NCBI GenBank assembly: GCA_028713055.1
Contig: JAQTOX010000006.1
Span: forward strand, 1-45,635
Source of the DNA: Methylococcales bacterium
GTDB taxonomy: Bacteria; Pseudomonadota; Gammaproteobacteria; Methylococcales; Methylomonadaceae
Direction: 5' to 3'
Length of the DNA: 45,635 nt
The translations under genes were made by a program, and so were the position numbers. Shown here in pieces: positions 33,792-41,822 of this stretch. The stretch's first letter is position 1, and each line of letters starts with the position of its first letter. Below the pieces are notes generated by a model that saw nothing but the letters and a program-made list of their open reading frames with translations, was not told where the DNA came from and did no database searches.

Positions 33792-34259
33792 ATCCAAACG
33801 ATAGCCATAATTAACACGTTCAGCTACCGGCAGCTGGTAAGGTTGAGTATTCTGTTCATTAAGATGGGTAATAGAATGCGTTTTGATTAGACAATAAATC
33901 GTGTCGCCTTCTTGCAATGCCATATCTCGACAAGCCCCCAACGTAATTTCAACTAATAATGTTTCACCACAATCTACTTGCACAATTAAGCTGTTTCCAT
34001 TGGGAATGAGTGTGCAAATTCGTCCTTTAATTTGGTTTTGTATAGAGATGCCGTGAATATAATTTAGCGATAATGCAATATCATTAGCGCGAATGGAAAC
34101 TTGAATTTGTTCATCAACAGCAACGTGCGAACATAATGGTAAAATTAGCGGTACTCCAAACGTACTTGCACGAGTACAACCTGCCGAATAATCGTGTTCA
34201 CGAACAGTGACAGTTAACACGTTATCGCCTCGCAATTTTGTGTTTGTTTCTAATGGCAT
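33780..34259 (-). CDS. Stand-alone ModC C-terminal (di-TOBE) molybdate-binding domain
   Basis: This 159-residue protein lines up with the C-terminal regulatory half of ModC: NVLTVTVREHDYSAGCTRAS, then QVSIRANDIALSL, SIQNQIKGRICTLI, IVQVDCGETLLVEIT and YCLIKTHSI. There is no ATPase domain at all. It is the last gene of the modABC-mop unit. ATG 34259 with GGGAG upstream is chosen over an in-frame TTG at 34283. It may store or buffer molybdate or regulate other proteins. Confidence 0.8.
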   Translation of the reverse strand: MPLETNTKLRGDNVLTVTVREHDYSAGCTRASTFGVPLILPLCSHVAVDEQIQVSIRANDIALSLNYIHGISIQNQIKGRICTLIPNGNSLIVQVDCGETLLVEITLGACRDMALQEGDTIYCLIKTHSITHLNEQNTQPYQLPVAERVNYGYRLDLTN

Positions 34260-34290
34260 GACATTCACTCCCAAATAATTCAAGGGTAAA

Positions 34291-34323
34291 CTTGGTCACA
34301 ACTCAAATTAGATTGTAACCAAG
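34291..34323 (-). terminator. Hairpin between the second Mop gene and the orphan TOBE gene
   Basis: CTTGGT (34291-34296) pairs with ACCAAG (34318-34323), and ACAA with TTGT inside, with one mismatch. There is no long T-run, so it is more an mRNA-stabilising or attenuating hairpin than a full terminator. Confidence 0.4.
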
Positions 34324-34333
34324 CTACCAAATC

Positions 34334-34762
34334 TCAACTCGCTACAGCCAAAATTACGGCATCTGCCCTGAATACCGCTGTAGCTTCCTGACCTTCGTGC
34401 AAGCCAAGTATTAAAACGTCATGATGGGGAACGGTCGCCACAATATAATTGCAGTCGCTTAATCCAACCTTGACTTCGGCTGACACAATTCCTAATTTAA
34501 CTTTAGTTATTTTGCCTTGTAATTGATTGCGTGCTGAACGTAAGTAACTCACAAAATCGGTAACAATAGTCACTTGTGGTGCTTTGATTAAAGTGATGAC
34601 ATTTGTACCTTTTTTTATTGCCAGTGATTCGGCGGATTCTTTAGTAATTGAGGCAATAATAACTTCGCCACCTTTCAAAATCGTATGAACTTCGGTATTT
34701 ACAGCTCCAATACGTACTTCGCTAACAACACCTTTGAATTGATTACGCGCACTTATTTTCAT
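34334..34762 (-). CDS. Di-Mop molybdate-binding protein (ModG-like), diverged copy
   Basis: This 142-residue protein has two Mop domains beginning SARNQFKGVVSEVRIGAVNT and SARNQLQGKITKVKLGIVSA. The first half closely matches the neighbouring paralogue. The second half has lost typical residues: GAVNAEV became GIVSAEV, the GGE turn became DCN, and the segment after it reads TVPHHDVLIL. Molybdate binding may thus be asymmetric. ModG-type proteins store or distribute molybdate. A strong ribosome-binding site (GGGAGGAGG) precedes the start. Confidence 0.88.
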   Translation of the reverse strand: MKISARNQFKGVVSEVRIGAVNTEVHTILKGGEVIIASITKESAESLAIKKGTNVITLIKAPQVTIVTDFVSYLRSARNQLQGKITKVKLGIVSAEVKVGLSDCNYIVATVPHHDVLILGLHEGQEATAVFRADAVILAVAS

Positions 34763-34837
34763 GAAAAATCCTCCTCCCTATTTGATTGATTACTTAATTA
34801 TCAAACTGTTCACTGACTACAACTTATCAAACAGCAA

Positions 34838-34868
34838 CACGGTCACATTAGAAATCAATATGACCGTG
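34838..34868 (-). terminator. Hairpin between the two Mop genes
   Basis: CACGGTCA (34838-34845) pairs perfectly with TGACCGTG (34861-34868), and ATT with AAT inside. On the coding (minus) strand it lies just after the upstream Mop gene. No strong T-run follows, so it may be a partial terminator or mRNA 3'-end stabiliser that makes the upstream Mop protein more abundant. Confidence 0.5.
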
Positions 34869-34878
34869 CCATTTCAAA

Positions 34879-35307
34879 TTAACTTGCAATAGCCAAAATC
34901 ACTGCACCTGCTTTAAACACTGCTGTAGCCACTTGACCTTCGGTTAAGCCCAAGGTTTCAACACTATCATTCGTCACAGTGGCTGCAACTAACTCACCAC
35001 CGCTTAATTCAATATCAACTTCCGCATTGACAGCACCTAATTTTACTTTGGTGACTTTGCCTTGTAATTGATTACGAGCGGAAAGTTTGTAACCACCAAA
35101 ATCGGTCACAACAATAATTTGCGGAGCTTTAACTAACGCAATAACTGCAATACCGTTTTTAATTGCCAATGTATCGACAGATTCTTTGGTAATCGAGGCG
35201 ACAATAACTTCACCACCTTTCAAACTGACATGAACTTCGGCATTCACTGCACCGACACGAACTTCGCTCACTGTTCCAACAAATTGATTACGCGCACTTG
35301 CTTTCAT
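34879..35307 (-). CDS. modG: Di-Mop molybdate-binding protein (ModG-like)
   Basis: This 142-residue protein has two well-preserved Mop domains, each starting SARNQ, with GAVNAEV and a GGE turn (LKGGEVIVASITKES, LSGGELVAATVTNDS). Such proteins form trimers that hold several molybdate ions. It follows modC by 19 bases, with GAGAGGAAG before the ATG, and is followed by a hairpin and a diverged paralogue. Confidence 0.92.
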   Translation of the reverse strand: MKASARNQFVGTVSEVRVGAVNAEVHVSLKGGEVIVASITKESVDTLAIKNGIAVIALVKAPQIIVVTDFGGYKLSARNQLQGKVTKVKLGAVNAEVDIELSGGELVAATVTNDSVETLGLTEGQVATAVFKAGAVILAIAS

Positions 35308-35326
35308 GATACTTCCTCTCGGTTGG

Positions 35327-36418
35327 TTAATTTAAAATCGACATTCCTTTAATCTGCACAAAAACCGCTTTGCCGATTTTCAGGTTTAAAACTAACGCTG
35401 ATTTGCGCGTGATATGCGCTAACAGCGATTGACTACCCACTTCTAAACGCACAATGCTTTGCCCACTTTCGCCATCAACAATATCGATGATTGTCGCAGG
35501 CAACACATTGAGAATACTTGTCGCTCTTGGCACTTCAAGCACGATGCTAACATCACGTGCATAAATTTGAATCCGTAACGGCGTTCCAATTTTTGCATCA
35601 ATTGCAGGCAAACTCAACGAACCACCATTGAACGCAACGCGCGTCAGGTAAAAATCCGTTTCGTGTTCAACCACCGTTGTATTCCAAACGGTCGTTGCGT
35701 CACGGTCTTGCGAAAGTGGTAAATCTAAACGACTCAAGGTTTCTGACAAAATACCTGAAGCCTGTACTTTTCCTGCTTCTAAAACCACCAAATAATCCGC
35801 CAGTTGCGCGACTTCTTGGTGTGAATGCGTGACGTATAAAACAGGGATATTTAATTCCTGATTTAAGCGACTCAGAAATGGCAAAATTTCTTGTTTTCGT
35901 TTGAAATCGAGCGAGGCGAGGGGTTCGTCCATTAACAAAATTTCGGGATTCAAAACTAACGCGCGTGCAATAGCCACACGTTGTTTTTCGCCACCCGACA
36001 AACGCTCAGGCATTCTATTTATCAAATGTTCAATGCCTAATAAGTTAGTGATGTGATTAAATTTTGCGGTCTCGAAATTCGCTTTAATTCGCTTCAGCCC
36101 ATAATTTAAATTTTCACGCACCGTTAAATGAGAAAACAGATTCGCCTCTTGGAAAACATAACCGAGTGAACGTTTATGCGTCGGTAAAAAAATATCGTTG
36201 TCACTGTCTTGCCAAACATTACCGTTGATGTTTAAAAAACCGCTTTCAGCTTTTTGTAAACCTGCAATGCAACGTAACAAAGTTGTTTTTCCTGAACCTG
36301 AATGACCAAATAAAACGCTAATGCCAGAATTTGGCAAAGACAAATTTACCGACAACTGAAATTCGTCATAATCGAGTTTGAAACGAGCAATAATCGAATT
36401 ATTTAATTTGCGGTTCAT
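35327..36418 (-). CDS. modC: Molybdate ABC transporter ATP-binding protein ModC
   Basis: This 363-residue ATPase has Walker A GHSGSGKTTLL, the signature RLSGGEKQRVAIARAL, Walker B EILLMDEPLASLD and the switch histidine in YVTHSHQEVAQLA. The C-terminal third carries the two molybdate-binding TOBE domains. It drives import through ModB. It starts one base after the modB stop. Confidence 0.96.
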   Translation of the reverse strand: MNRKLNNSIIARFKLDYDEFQLSVNLSLPNSGISVLFGHSGSGKTTLLRCIAGLQKAESGFLNINGNVWQDSDNDIFLPTHKRSLGYVFQEANLFSHLTVRENLNYGLKRIKANFETAKFNHITNLLGIEHLINRMPERLSGGEKQRVAIARALVLNPEILLMDEPLASLDFKRKQEILPFLSRLNQELNIPVLYVTHSHQEVAQLADYLVVLEAGKVQASGILSETLSRLDLPLSQDRDATTVWNTTVVEHETDFYLTRVAFNGGSLSLPAIDAKIGTPLRIQIYARDVSIVLEVPRATSILNVLPATIIDIVDGESGQSIVRLEVGSQSLLAHITRKSALVLNLKIGKAVFVQIKGMSILN

Positions 36419-36419
36419 T

Positions 36420-37109
36420 TTATGCGTGTGGACTGGGAGGTTGTGTTTTAAGTACAGTGTAAAGAATCAATAAGACAGTGAACGAAAAGGCAAGCAATCC
36501 ACCTGCGAGCCAATGGGCTTGCGTATATTCTAAGGCTTCGACGTGGTTATAAATTTGTACCGATACGACGCGCGTTTTGTCAGGAATGTTGCCGCCGACC
36601 ATTAACACAACTCCAAATTCTCCAACTGTATGCGCGAAACCTAAAATAATGGCTGTTAAAAATCCCGATTTCGATAAGGGTAGAACGACACTGAAAAATG
36701 TATCTAACGGACTGGCGCGTAATGTTGCAGCAGCTTCTAAGGGTTGTTCGCCAATACTGCTAAACGCATTTTGCAACGGTTGCACTACAAATGGCATCGA
36801 ATATAAAACTGATGCAACGACTAAACCCGTAAATGTAAAAGGCAATGTGCCGATGCCTAACCACGTTGTGAATTCACCGATAACCCCGTTTTTGCCTAAT
36901 AAAATTAGCAAATAAAAGCCTAAAACCGTCGGCGGTAAAACGAGTGGTAACGCCACCACTGCGTTGATAATTCCGCGCCATTTTGAGTGTGTCCGTGCCA
37001 ACCACCACGCCAACGGCGTGCCGAATAGCAACATAAAAATCGTGGCGAGGCTGGCGACTTTAAACGTCAGTAACAGCGTGGCGAAATCTGCAGAGGTAAG
37101 CATAATCAA
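36420..37109 (-). CDS. modB: Molybdate ABC transporter permease ModB
   Basis: This 229-residue permease has about five membrane segments and the coupling (EAA) loop EQPLEAAATLRASPLDTFFS. The segments ALPLVLPPTVLGFYLLI and GEFGVVLMVGGNIPDKT are typical of ModB. It overlaps modA by 4 bases. Confidence 0.96.
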   Translation of the reverse strand: MIMLTSADFATLLLTFKVASLATIFMLLFGTPLAWWLARTHSKWRGIINAVVALPLVLPPTVLGFYLLILLGKNGVIGEFTTWLGIGTLPFTFTGLVVASVLYSMPFVVQPLQNAFSSIGEQPLEAAATLRASPLDTFFSVVLPLSKSGFLTAIILGFAHTVGEFGVVLMVGGNIPDKTRVVSVQIYNHVEALEYTQAHWLAGGLLAFSFTVLLILYTVLKTQPPSPHA

Positions 37110-37867
37110 TTCGGTAAGTCATAGCCGTATTTTTTGATAATCGCTAGCGCAGATGCAGATTTTAAATAATCGAGTAAGGCTTTCGCCGCTGGATTTTCAG
37201 CACCAGGTGTAAGCAAAATAGCATCTTGTTTAATCGGTGCATAAAGATTTGTAGGAACAACCCAACCTGAACCACTGGTTATTTTGCCATTTTCGCTAAC
37301 TTGCGACAGCGCGACAAAACCTAATTCAGCATTGCCTGTGCTAATAAATTGGTGTGTTTGTGAAATGTTTTCACCTTGTACAAACAACGGTTGAAGTTTG
37401 TCGAGAAGGTTCATATTTTTCAATACGTCCACTGCCGCCGTGCCATACGGTGCAAGTTTAGGGTCGGCTAACGCAATGTGTTTAAAATCACCTTTGCTAA
37501 GAATTTCGCCATGATCATCTACATAATTCGCTGTACTTGACCATAAAACCAATTTTCCCAATGCGTAAGTAAAACGACTGTCGGCAACAGCCAATCCAGC
37601 TTGTTGCAACTTGAGCGAATTTTTATCATCCGCCGCTAAAAAGACTTCAAATGGCGCACCATTTTCTAATTGCGACACGAATTTCCCCGATGAACCAAAC
37701 GATAATTGCGCGGTGTGACCTGTTGCTTTTTCAAATTCAGCGGCAATTTCCGTCATCGGTTTGGTGAAATTTGACGCGACCGCGACTAACGTTGTATCGG
37801 CGTAACTAGATGCTGCAATTGAAAGTAAACCTAATACAAATACTGGTTTCAGTGTTCTAAAAATCAT
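37106..37867 (-). CDS. modA: Molybdate-binding periplasmic protein ModA
   Basis: This 253-residue protein has a signal peptide (cleavage after SSYA near residue 23). The binding-protein motifs are VAVASNFTKPMTEIAAEFEK, FGSSGKFVSQLENGAPFEVF, ALADPKLAPYGTAAVDVL and ELGFVALSQV. It captures molybdate for ModBC. AGGAGAACG precedes the ATG. The leader is about 150 bases long and contains hairpins (see 37893-37949). Confidence 0.96.
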   Translation of the reverse strand: MIFRTLKPVFVLGLLSIAASSYADTTLVAVASNFTKPMTEIAAEFEKATGHTAQLSFGSSGKFVSQLENGAPFEVFLAADDKNSLKLQQAGLAVADSRFTYALGKLVLWSSTANYVDDHGEILSKGDFKHIALADPKLAPYGTAAVDVLKNMNLLDKLQPLFVQGENISQTHQFISTGNAELGFVALSQVSENGKITSGSGWVVPTNLYAPIKQDAILLTPGAENPAAKALLDYLKSASALAIIKKYGYDLPN

Positions 37868-37892
37868 GACGTTCTCCTAAAATTAAAATCGC

Positions 37893-37949
37893 AAGATGCT
37901 TTACCCGAATTCGTCCGAGCATCTTTCTTTTCCGCTAACCCAAAAAGCG
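37893..37949 (-). promoter_or_regulatory. Structured leader upstream of modA
   Basis: AAGATGC (37893-37899) pairs with GCATCTT (37919-37925) around an inner ACCCGAATTCGTCCGA segment, and CGCT (37933-37936) pairs with AGCG (37946-37949). The stem lies about 25 bases before the modA ribosome-binding site in the mRNA. It could regulate translation, but I cannot match it to the molybdenum-cofactor riboswitch consensus. Confidence 0.35.
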
Positions 37950-37999
37950 ATGACTTGATCGACACCCCGCGTGCTAATTATTTTTAAGACCAGAAGTGA

Positions 38000-38025
38000 T
38001 ACGATGATGTTTCTGTGAAATCGTA
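38000..38025. promoter_or_regulatory. Inverted repeat in the modA-modE intergenic region
   Basis: TACGAT (38000-38005) and ATCGTA (38020-38025) form a perfect 6-bp inverted repeat with 14 bases between. Its position between divergent modA and modE suits an operator. The half-site orientation differs from the E. coli ModE consensus, so the binding protein is uncertain. Confidence 0.35.
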
Positions 38026-38074
38026 ATGACATCTCTATTGAAATCTAACCTGTCTGACTACTTTTAGGTGCATT

Positions 38075-38090
38075 ATACGACGCTATGTAT
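38075..38090. promoter_or_regulatory. Candidate ModE-like site before modE
   Basis: ATACGACGCTATGTAT has short inverted ends (ATAC/GTAT), and CGCTATGTA resembles one ModE half-site (CGCTATATA). It lies about 40 bases before modE and on the modA side as well. Weak evidence. Confidence 0.3.
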
Positions 38091-38126
38091 TAAAGTAAAT
38101 AACGAATTAAATTTTTAGGTAAAATC

Positions 38127-38939
38127 ATGACTGAAAATAAAAATAACGACATTACACCAATATGGATAGAAGGCGATTTGCGTTTAGCTGGTGCGTTGGA
38201 TAACCGAGTTATTGGTTTGTTAAAAGCCATTGAGCAGAGCGGTTCGCTCAATCAAGCTGCCAAACAGGTTGGTTTAAGTTATAAAGGCGCGTGGCAAATT
38301 ATCGAAAGAGCCAATAACAGTTCACCCAAAACGTTAGTTGCTACGGCAACAGGTGGCTTGAAAGGTGGTGGCACGTGTTTGACTGAAGCAGGACGGACGT
38401 TAGTCACGCTTTTTACAGATTTAAAACAACAACATCAGCTTTTTATAAAACAACTTAATCGTAGCCTTACTGAAAATCCCGATACTGTTTTGTTATTGCA
38501 ACGTCTGATCGTTAAAACTAGTGCGCGAAATCAACTTTTTGGTAGGATTATTGACATTCATACTGGTGCGGTAAATAGCGAAGTCATCGTAAAACTCAAA
38601 AGGGGGGAGTACATCAACGTCACTGTCAGCCTATCATTTCTCAATGAAACTGGCTTAATGGTCGGGTCTGATGCCATATTGTTAATCAATAGTACCGATA
38701 TAACGTTAGTTGTCTCAGATAGCATCAATCAATTTTCAGCCTGTAATCGTTTGCCATGTCGTGTCATCAACATTCAAGAAAATAAAATAAACGCTGAAAT
38801 CATTGTGTTATTAGAAGGCGGTGAAACTCTGACGGTTACAAACTCGCAAGAAGGTATGCAGAATTTGGAACTTAAAATAGGCATGACCGTATGGGCGATA
38901 TTCAAAAGTAATGTGCCTATTCTGGGCGTTAAACTTTAA
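38127..38939 (+). CDS. modE: Molybdate-responsive transcription regulator ModE
   Basis: This 270-residue protein has an N-terminal winged helix (AIEQSGSLNQAAKQVGLSYK, GAWQIIERAN and the TGGLKGGGTCLTEAG wing) and two C-terminal Mop domains (TSARNQLFGRIIDIHTGAVN and FSACNRLPCRVINIQ). It represses molybdate transport genes when molybdate is bound. In diazotrophs it also tunes Mo-dependent genes. The second Mop domain departs from the SARNQ signature (SACNR). It is divergent from modA and ends 3' to 3' with rseC. Confidence 0.95.
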   Translation: MTENKNNDITPIWIEGDLRLAGALDNRVIGLLKAIEQSGSLNQAAKQVGLSYKGAWQIIERANNSSPKTLVATATGGLKGGGTCLTEAGRTLVTLFTDLKQQHQLFIKQLNRSLTENPDTVLLLQRLIVKTSARNQLFGRIIDIHTGAVNSEVIVKLKRGEYINVTVSLSFLNETGLMVGSDAILLINSTDITLVVSDSINQFSACNRLPCRVINIQENKINAEIIVLLEGGETLTVTNSQEGMQNLELKIGMTVWAIFKSNVPILGVKL

Positions 38940-39361
38940 AGTCTGCCGACAATCAGGGGTTTAAAACAAAAACGCACTAACAGTGGCGTGTGAAAATGGT
39001 GAATTAACCAAAAAGTCAGCAACAATGTCACAAGCGCAATTTCTGGCAACCACGATTCCAGCGTTGGCAACAAAGCATTTGTAATTCCAACGCTCGTCAA
39101 TGTCACTAACAACGGTAACAAATACAACAACATCGAACTTAGCAATAAATGTGAATCGTCAATTTGGACGCGAACTAAATCACCAACCTGCAAATCTAAA
39201 TCACAATCCACAGCGAACTCGCGCTTTGGTAAAAGTTTAGCTAACGTCGTTGTGCCACAAGACATTTGTTGTGAACAGCCACCGCACGCGCTACTTTGCA
39301 GGCTTTTTATCCAAACCCGATTTGGTTCAATGCGCGTAACAATGGCTTGTTCTTCAATCAT
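38936..39361 (-). CDS. rseC: RseC/MucC-family membrane protein
   Basis: This 141-residue protein has the RseC pattern: an EEQAIVTRIEPNRVWIKSLQ start, four cysteines in ACGGCSQQMSCG that can hold a redox centre, and two membrane segments (about residues 76-96 and 103-121). RseC homologues accompany Rnf and SoxR-reducing systems that supply low-potential electrons. Its position after nifF suggests a link to electron delivery for nitrogenase, which is inference. Confidence 0.9.
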   Translation of the reverse strand: MIEEQAIVTRIEPNRVWIKSLQSSACGGCSQQMSCGTTTLAKLLPKREFAVDCDLDLQVGDLVRVQIDDSHLLLSSMLLYLLPLLVTLTSVGITNALLPTLESWLPEIALVTLLLTFWLIHHFHTPLLVRFCFKPLIVGRL

Positions 39362-39373
39362 GACTGCAACCGT

Positions 39374-39910
39374 TTATTTCCACGCCGCGCTAATTTCACT
39401 CAACCAGTCATTCAAGCGCATTTCACTTAATGCTTTTTGATTGTCTTCATCCAGAACCAAACCGACAAATTTATCATCAATCAACGCTTTGGAACGGTTG
39501 AATTCATAACCCTCGTTGTGTGTGAATCCGATAAATTTCGCACCACAATCGCTAAACGCATCGTATAAAATTCCAATCGCATCAACAAAATTATCAGGGT
39601 AGCCTTCTTGGTCGCCCAAACCGTATAACGCGATTGTTTTTCCAGAAAAATCGACACCTGCTAATGTGGGTAAAAATTCTTCCCAACTTTCAGTTTGATT
39701 ACCGCTGGTTAAACCAGGTAATTCACCATCGCCATACGTTGGTGAACCCAAAATTAACACGTCATACGCTAATAAATCCTCAACTTTTGCATTGCGAATA
39801 TTGACGGGTTTATCCGCAACAATCGTTTCGCCTAATTGTTTCGCAATTTGTTTGGCGAATTTGCGCGTATTTCCCGCATCTGTTCCAAAAAAAATACCTA
39901 CTTTTGCCAT
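39374..39910 (-). CDS. nifF: Flavodoxin NifF
   Basis: This 178-residue long-chain flavodoxin has the FMN phosphate loop FFGTDAGNTRKFA, LGSPTYGDGELPG and ALYGLGDQEGYPDNF. These match nitrogenase-type flavodoxin II of Azotobacter and NifF of Klebsiella. It donates electrons to dinitrogenase reductase (NifH). It lies between the Grx-BolA gene and rseC in the nif unit. Confidence 0.93.
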   Translation of the reverse strand: MAKVGIFFGTDAGNTRKFAKQIAKQLGETIVADKPVNIRNAKVEDLLAYDVLILGSPTYGDGELPGLTSGNQTESWEEFLPTLAGVDFSGKTIALYGLGDQEGYPDNFVDAIGILYDAFSDCGAKFIGFTHNEGYEFNRSKALIDDKFVGLVLDEDNQKALSEMRLNDWLSEISAAWK

Positions 39911-39933
39911 GACATTCTCCCAGATTAACGAAA

Positions 39934-40524
39934 TTAACTTTGAATTTGTAACAAACCCGCTTGCGGCGCAGGTTGTATTTCAGGTGTAGACGTTTTTAAC
40001 GTCACAGCGTGCAAACGTCCCGACGCTAAAACATCGTTCAATGTCGCCATTACACCTTGATGTTGTTTGACCAGCGGCAATCCCGCGAAATCTTCACTTA
40101 CCACGCTAATCGTTAAATCACAGCCTTGTCCTTCGATACTAATTTTCGCGTTGGGATAGGCTTGACTGATTAACATTGAAACTTCGGAATGCGTAACCGT
40201 AGTCGAATCTGTTTTGATAGTCGATTGCAACATTTTCAACAAACTGCCGTCATTCGACATCGATTCGACAATGTCACAACCGCCGACGAGTTCACCGTTA
40301 ATAAATAATTGTGGAAACGTTGGCCATTTTGAAATTTTTGGCAATTTTTCGCGGATAAACGGAGCTTTCAAAACATCCACATACGCAAAAGGGATGTTAA
40401 TCGCGTTTAAAATCCCAACCGCTTTAGCAGAAAATCCGCATTCTGGCGCAGTCGGTACGCCTTTCATATAAATGATGACCGCGTTGTCGGCGAGTTGTTT
40501 TTCGATAATGGTTTGTGTACTCAT
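39934..40524 (-). CDS. Monothiol glutaredoxin (CGFS) fused to a BolA domain
   Basis: The 196-residue protein joins two domains. Residues 1-100 are a Grx4/Grx5-type monothiol glutaredoxin with the active site KGVPTAPECGFS (C29), the glutathione-site WPTFPQLFINGELVGGCDI and a D-I-V-E-S-M helix. Residues 110-185 are a BolA domain (VSEDFAGLPLVKQHQGVMA, then LHAVTLKTSTPE). Grx and BolA normally form a complex bridging a [2Fe-2S] cluster; here they are one chain. A nif-dedicated Fe-S carrier is likely. It lies between clpX and nifF on the same strand. Confidence 0.9.
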   Translation of the reverse strand: MSTQTIIEKQLADNAVIIYMKGVPTAPECGFSAKAVGILNAINIPFAYVDVLKAPFIREKLPKISKWPTFPQLFINGELVGGCDIVESMSNDGSLLKMLQSTIKTDSTTVTHSEVSMLISQAYPNAKISIEGQGCDLTISVVSEDFAGLPLVKQHQGVMATLNDVLASGRLHAVTLKTSTPEIQPAPQAGLLQIQS

Positions 40525-40541
40525 GATTTTCTGCTCGTAAG

Positions 40542-41822
40542 TTATTGGGTAGCTTGTTGGGGTTCTTCACGTTCGATAATTTCAACCTCTTGTTCTCCTT
40601 TGATAACGTCTGCGTTGACGATACAACGTTCGACGTTTTCTCGTGAAGGAATATCAAACATAATTCGACGTAATACTTTTTCCATAATACCGCGCAAACC
40701 GCGTGCGCCTGTATTATGTTCGATAGCTTGTTCGGCGATTTCTTCTAGCGCGTCTTGCGTGAATTCGAGTTCCACGTCATCAAAGGCAAACAACTGTTGA
40801 TATTGTTTGACCAGCGCGTTTTTGGGTTCGGTGAGAACTTTGATTAACGCTTCAACATCCAGCGGTTCAAGCGGAGCTAAAACTGGAAAACGCCCGATAA
40901 ATTCAGGAATTAAACCAAACTTTTTCAAATCGTCAGGTTGCGTGGCGTTGAGCATGTCTTCTAATTTGGGTTTTTCGGTCGAATTCATTTCAGCATGAAA
41001 CCCAATCGCCGTATGCCCAGGAACTAAGCGTTTTTCGACATGTTTTTCCAAACCTGGGAACGCGCCACCTGAAATAAATAAAATGTTGCGTGTATCAACT
41101 GTCACAGATTCATTGCCGCCACTTTGCTCTTTACGTCGTCCTTTGAGCGAAACTTTAACGTGCGAACCTTCGACCAAACGTAATAACGCTTGTTGCACGC
41201 CTTCGCCTGAAACATCGCGCGTGCCGATGGCTTGTTCAGGGCTTCGGGCAATTTTGTCTACTTCGTCAATATAGACAATGCCCCATTCGGCTTTGCTGAT
41301 GTCGCCATTTGCCACGTCGAGTAAGCGCACTAAAATGTTTTCTACGTCATCGCCAACATAACCTGCTTGCGTCAGTGTGGTCGCATCGGCAACGGCAAAC
41401 GGCACGCCGACAATTTTTGCTAACGTGCTGGCGAGTAAGGTTTTCCCCGTTCCTGAAGGTCCGACGAGTAAGATGTTTGATTTACCGATTTCAACGCTTT
41501 GGTCAGCACTGCCTAAACCTGCGGTTTTACTGCTTTCGTGTTTAAGGCGTTTGTAATGGTTATAAACGGCAACCGCGAGAATTTCTTTGGCTAAATCTTG
41601 ACCAATCACATATTGGTCGAGCAGTTTTTTGATTTCAACGGGTTTAGGCAAGTCTTGCGGCATATCGGATAAGGCTTTCTTTTTGCCCCAACTCGAAACC
41701 ACTTGGCTCGCCAAAATCACGCACGCTTCGCAAATATGCCCTTCCGCGCCAGCAATCATCGGCACAGAAGCCGAGGCTTCGATTTCACAAAACGAACAAT
41801 GTTGTTTAGTTTCTTTGCTCAT
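40542..41822 (-). CDS. clpX: nif-associated ClpX unfoldase
   Basis: This 426-residue AAA+ protein has an N-terminal zinc finger (HCSFCEIE, ICEACV), Walker A VGPSGTGKTLLA, Walker B IVYIDEVDKIAR, the pore loop GYVGDD, the ClpP-docking IGF loop (AIGFHAEM), and sensor 2 in TGARGLRGIMEKVL. ClpX unfolds proteins for ClpP. The nif-linked paralogue in Azotobacter (ClpX2) is known to limit NifB and NifEN levels. It overlaps nifM by 17 bases. No clpP is present nearby, so it should use the cell's own ClpP. Confidence 0.93.
   Translation of the reverse strand: MSKETKQHCSFCEIEASASVPMIAGAEGHICEACVILASQVVSSWGKKKALSDMPQDLPKPVEIKKLLDQYVIGQDLAKEILAVAVYNHYKRLKHESSKTAGLGSADQSVEIGKSNILLVGPSGTGKTLLASTLAKIVGVPFAVADATTLTQAGYVGDDVENILVRLLDVANGDISKAEWGIVYIDEVDKIARSPEQAIGTRDVSGEGVQQALLRLVEGSHVKVSLKGRRKEQSGGNESVTVDTRNILFISGGAFPGLEKHVEKRLVPGHTAIGFHAEMNSTEKPKLEDMLNATQPDDLKKFGLIPEFIGRFPVLAPLEPLDVEALIKVLTEPKNALVKQYQQLFAFDDVELEFTQDALEEIAEQAIEHNTGARGLRGIMEKVLRRIMFDIPSRENVERCIVNADVIKGEQEVEIIEREEPQQATQ

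Noticed and set aside
37868..38030. Molybdenum-cofactor riboswitch in the modA leader
   Set aside because: Hairpins exist, but I cannot align the region to the known consensus core; kept only as a structured leader.
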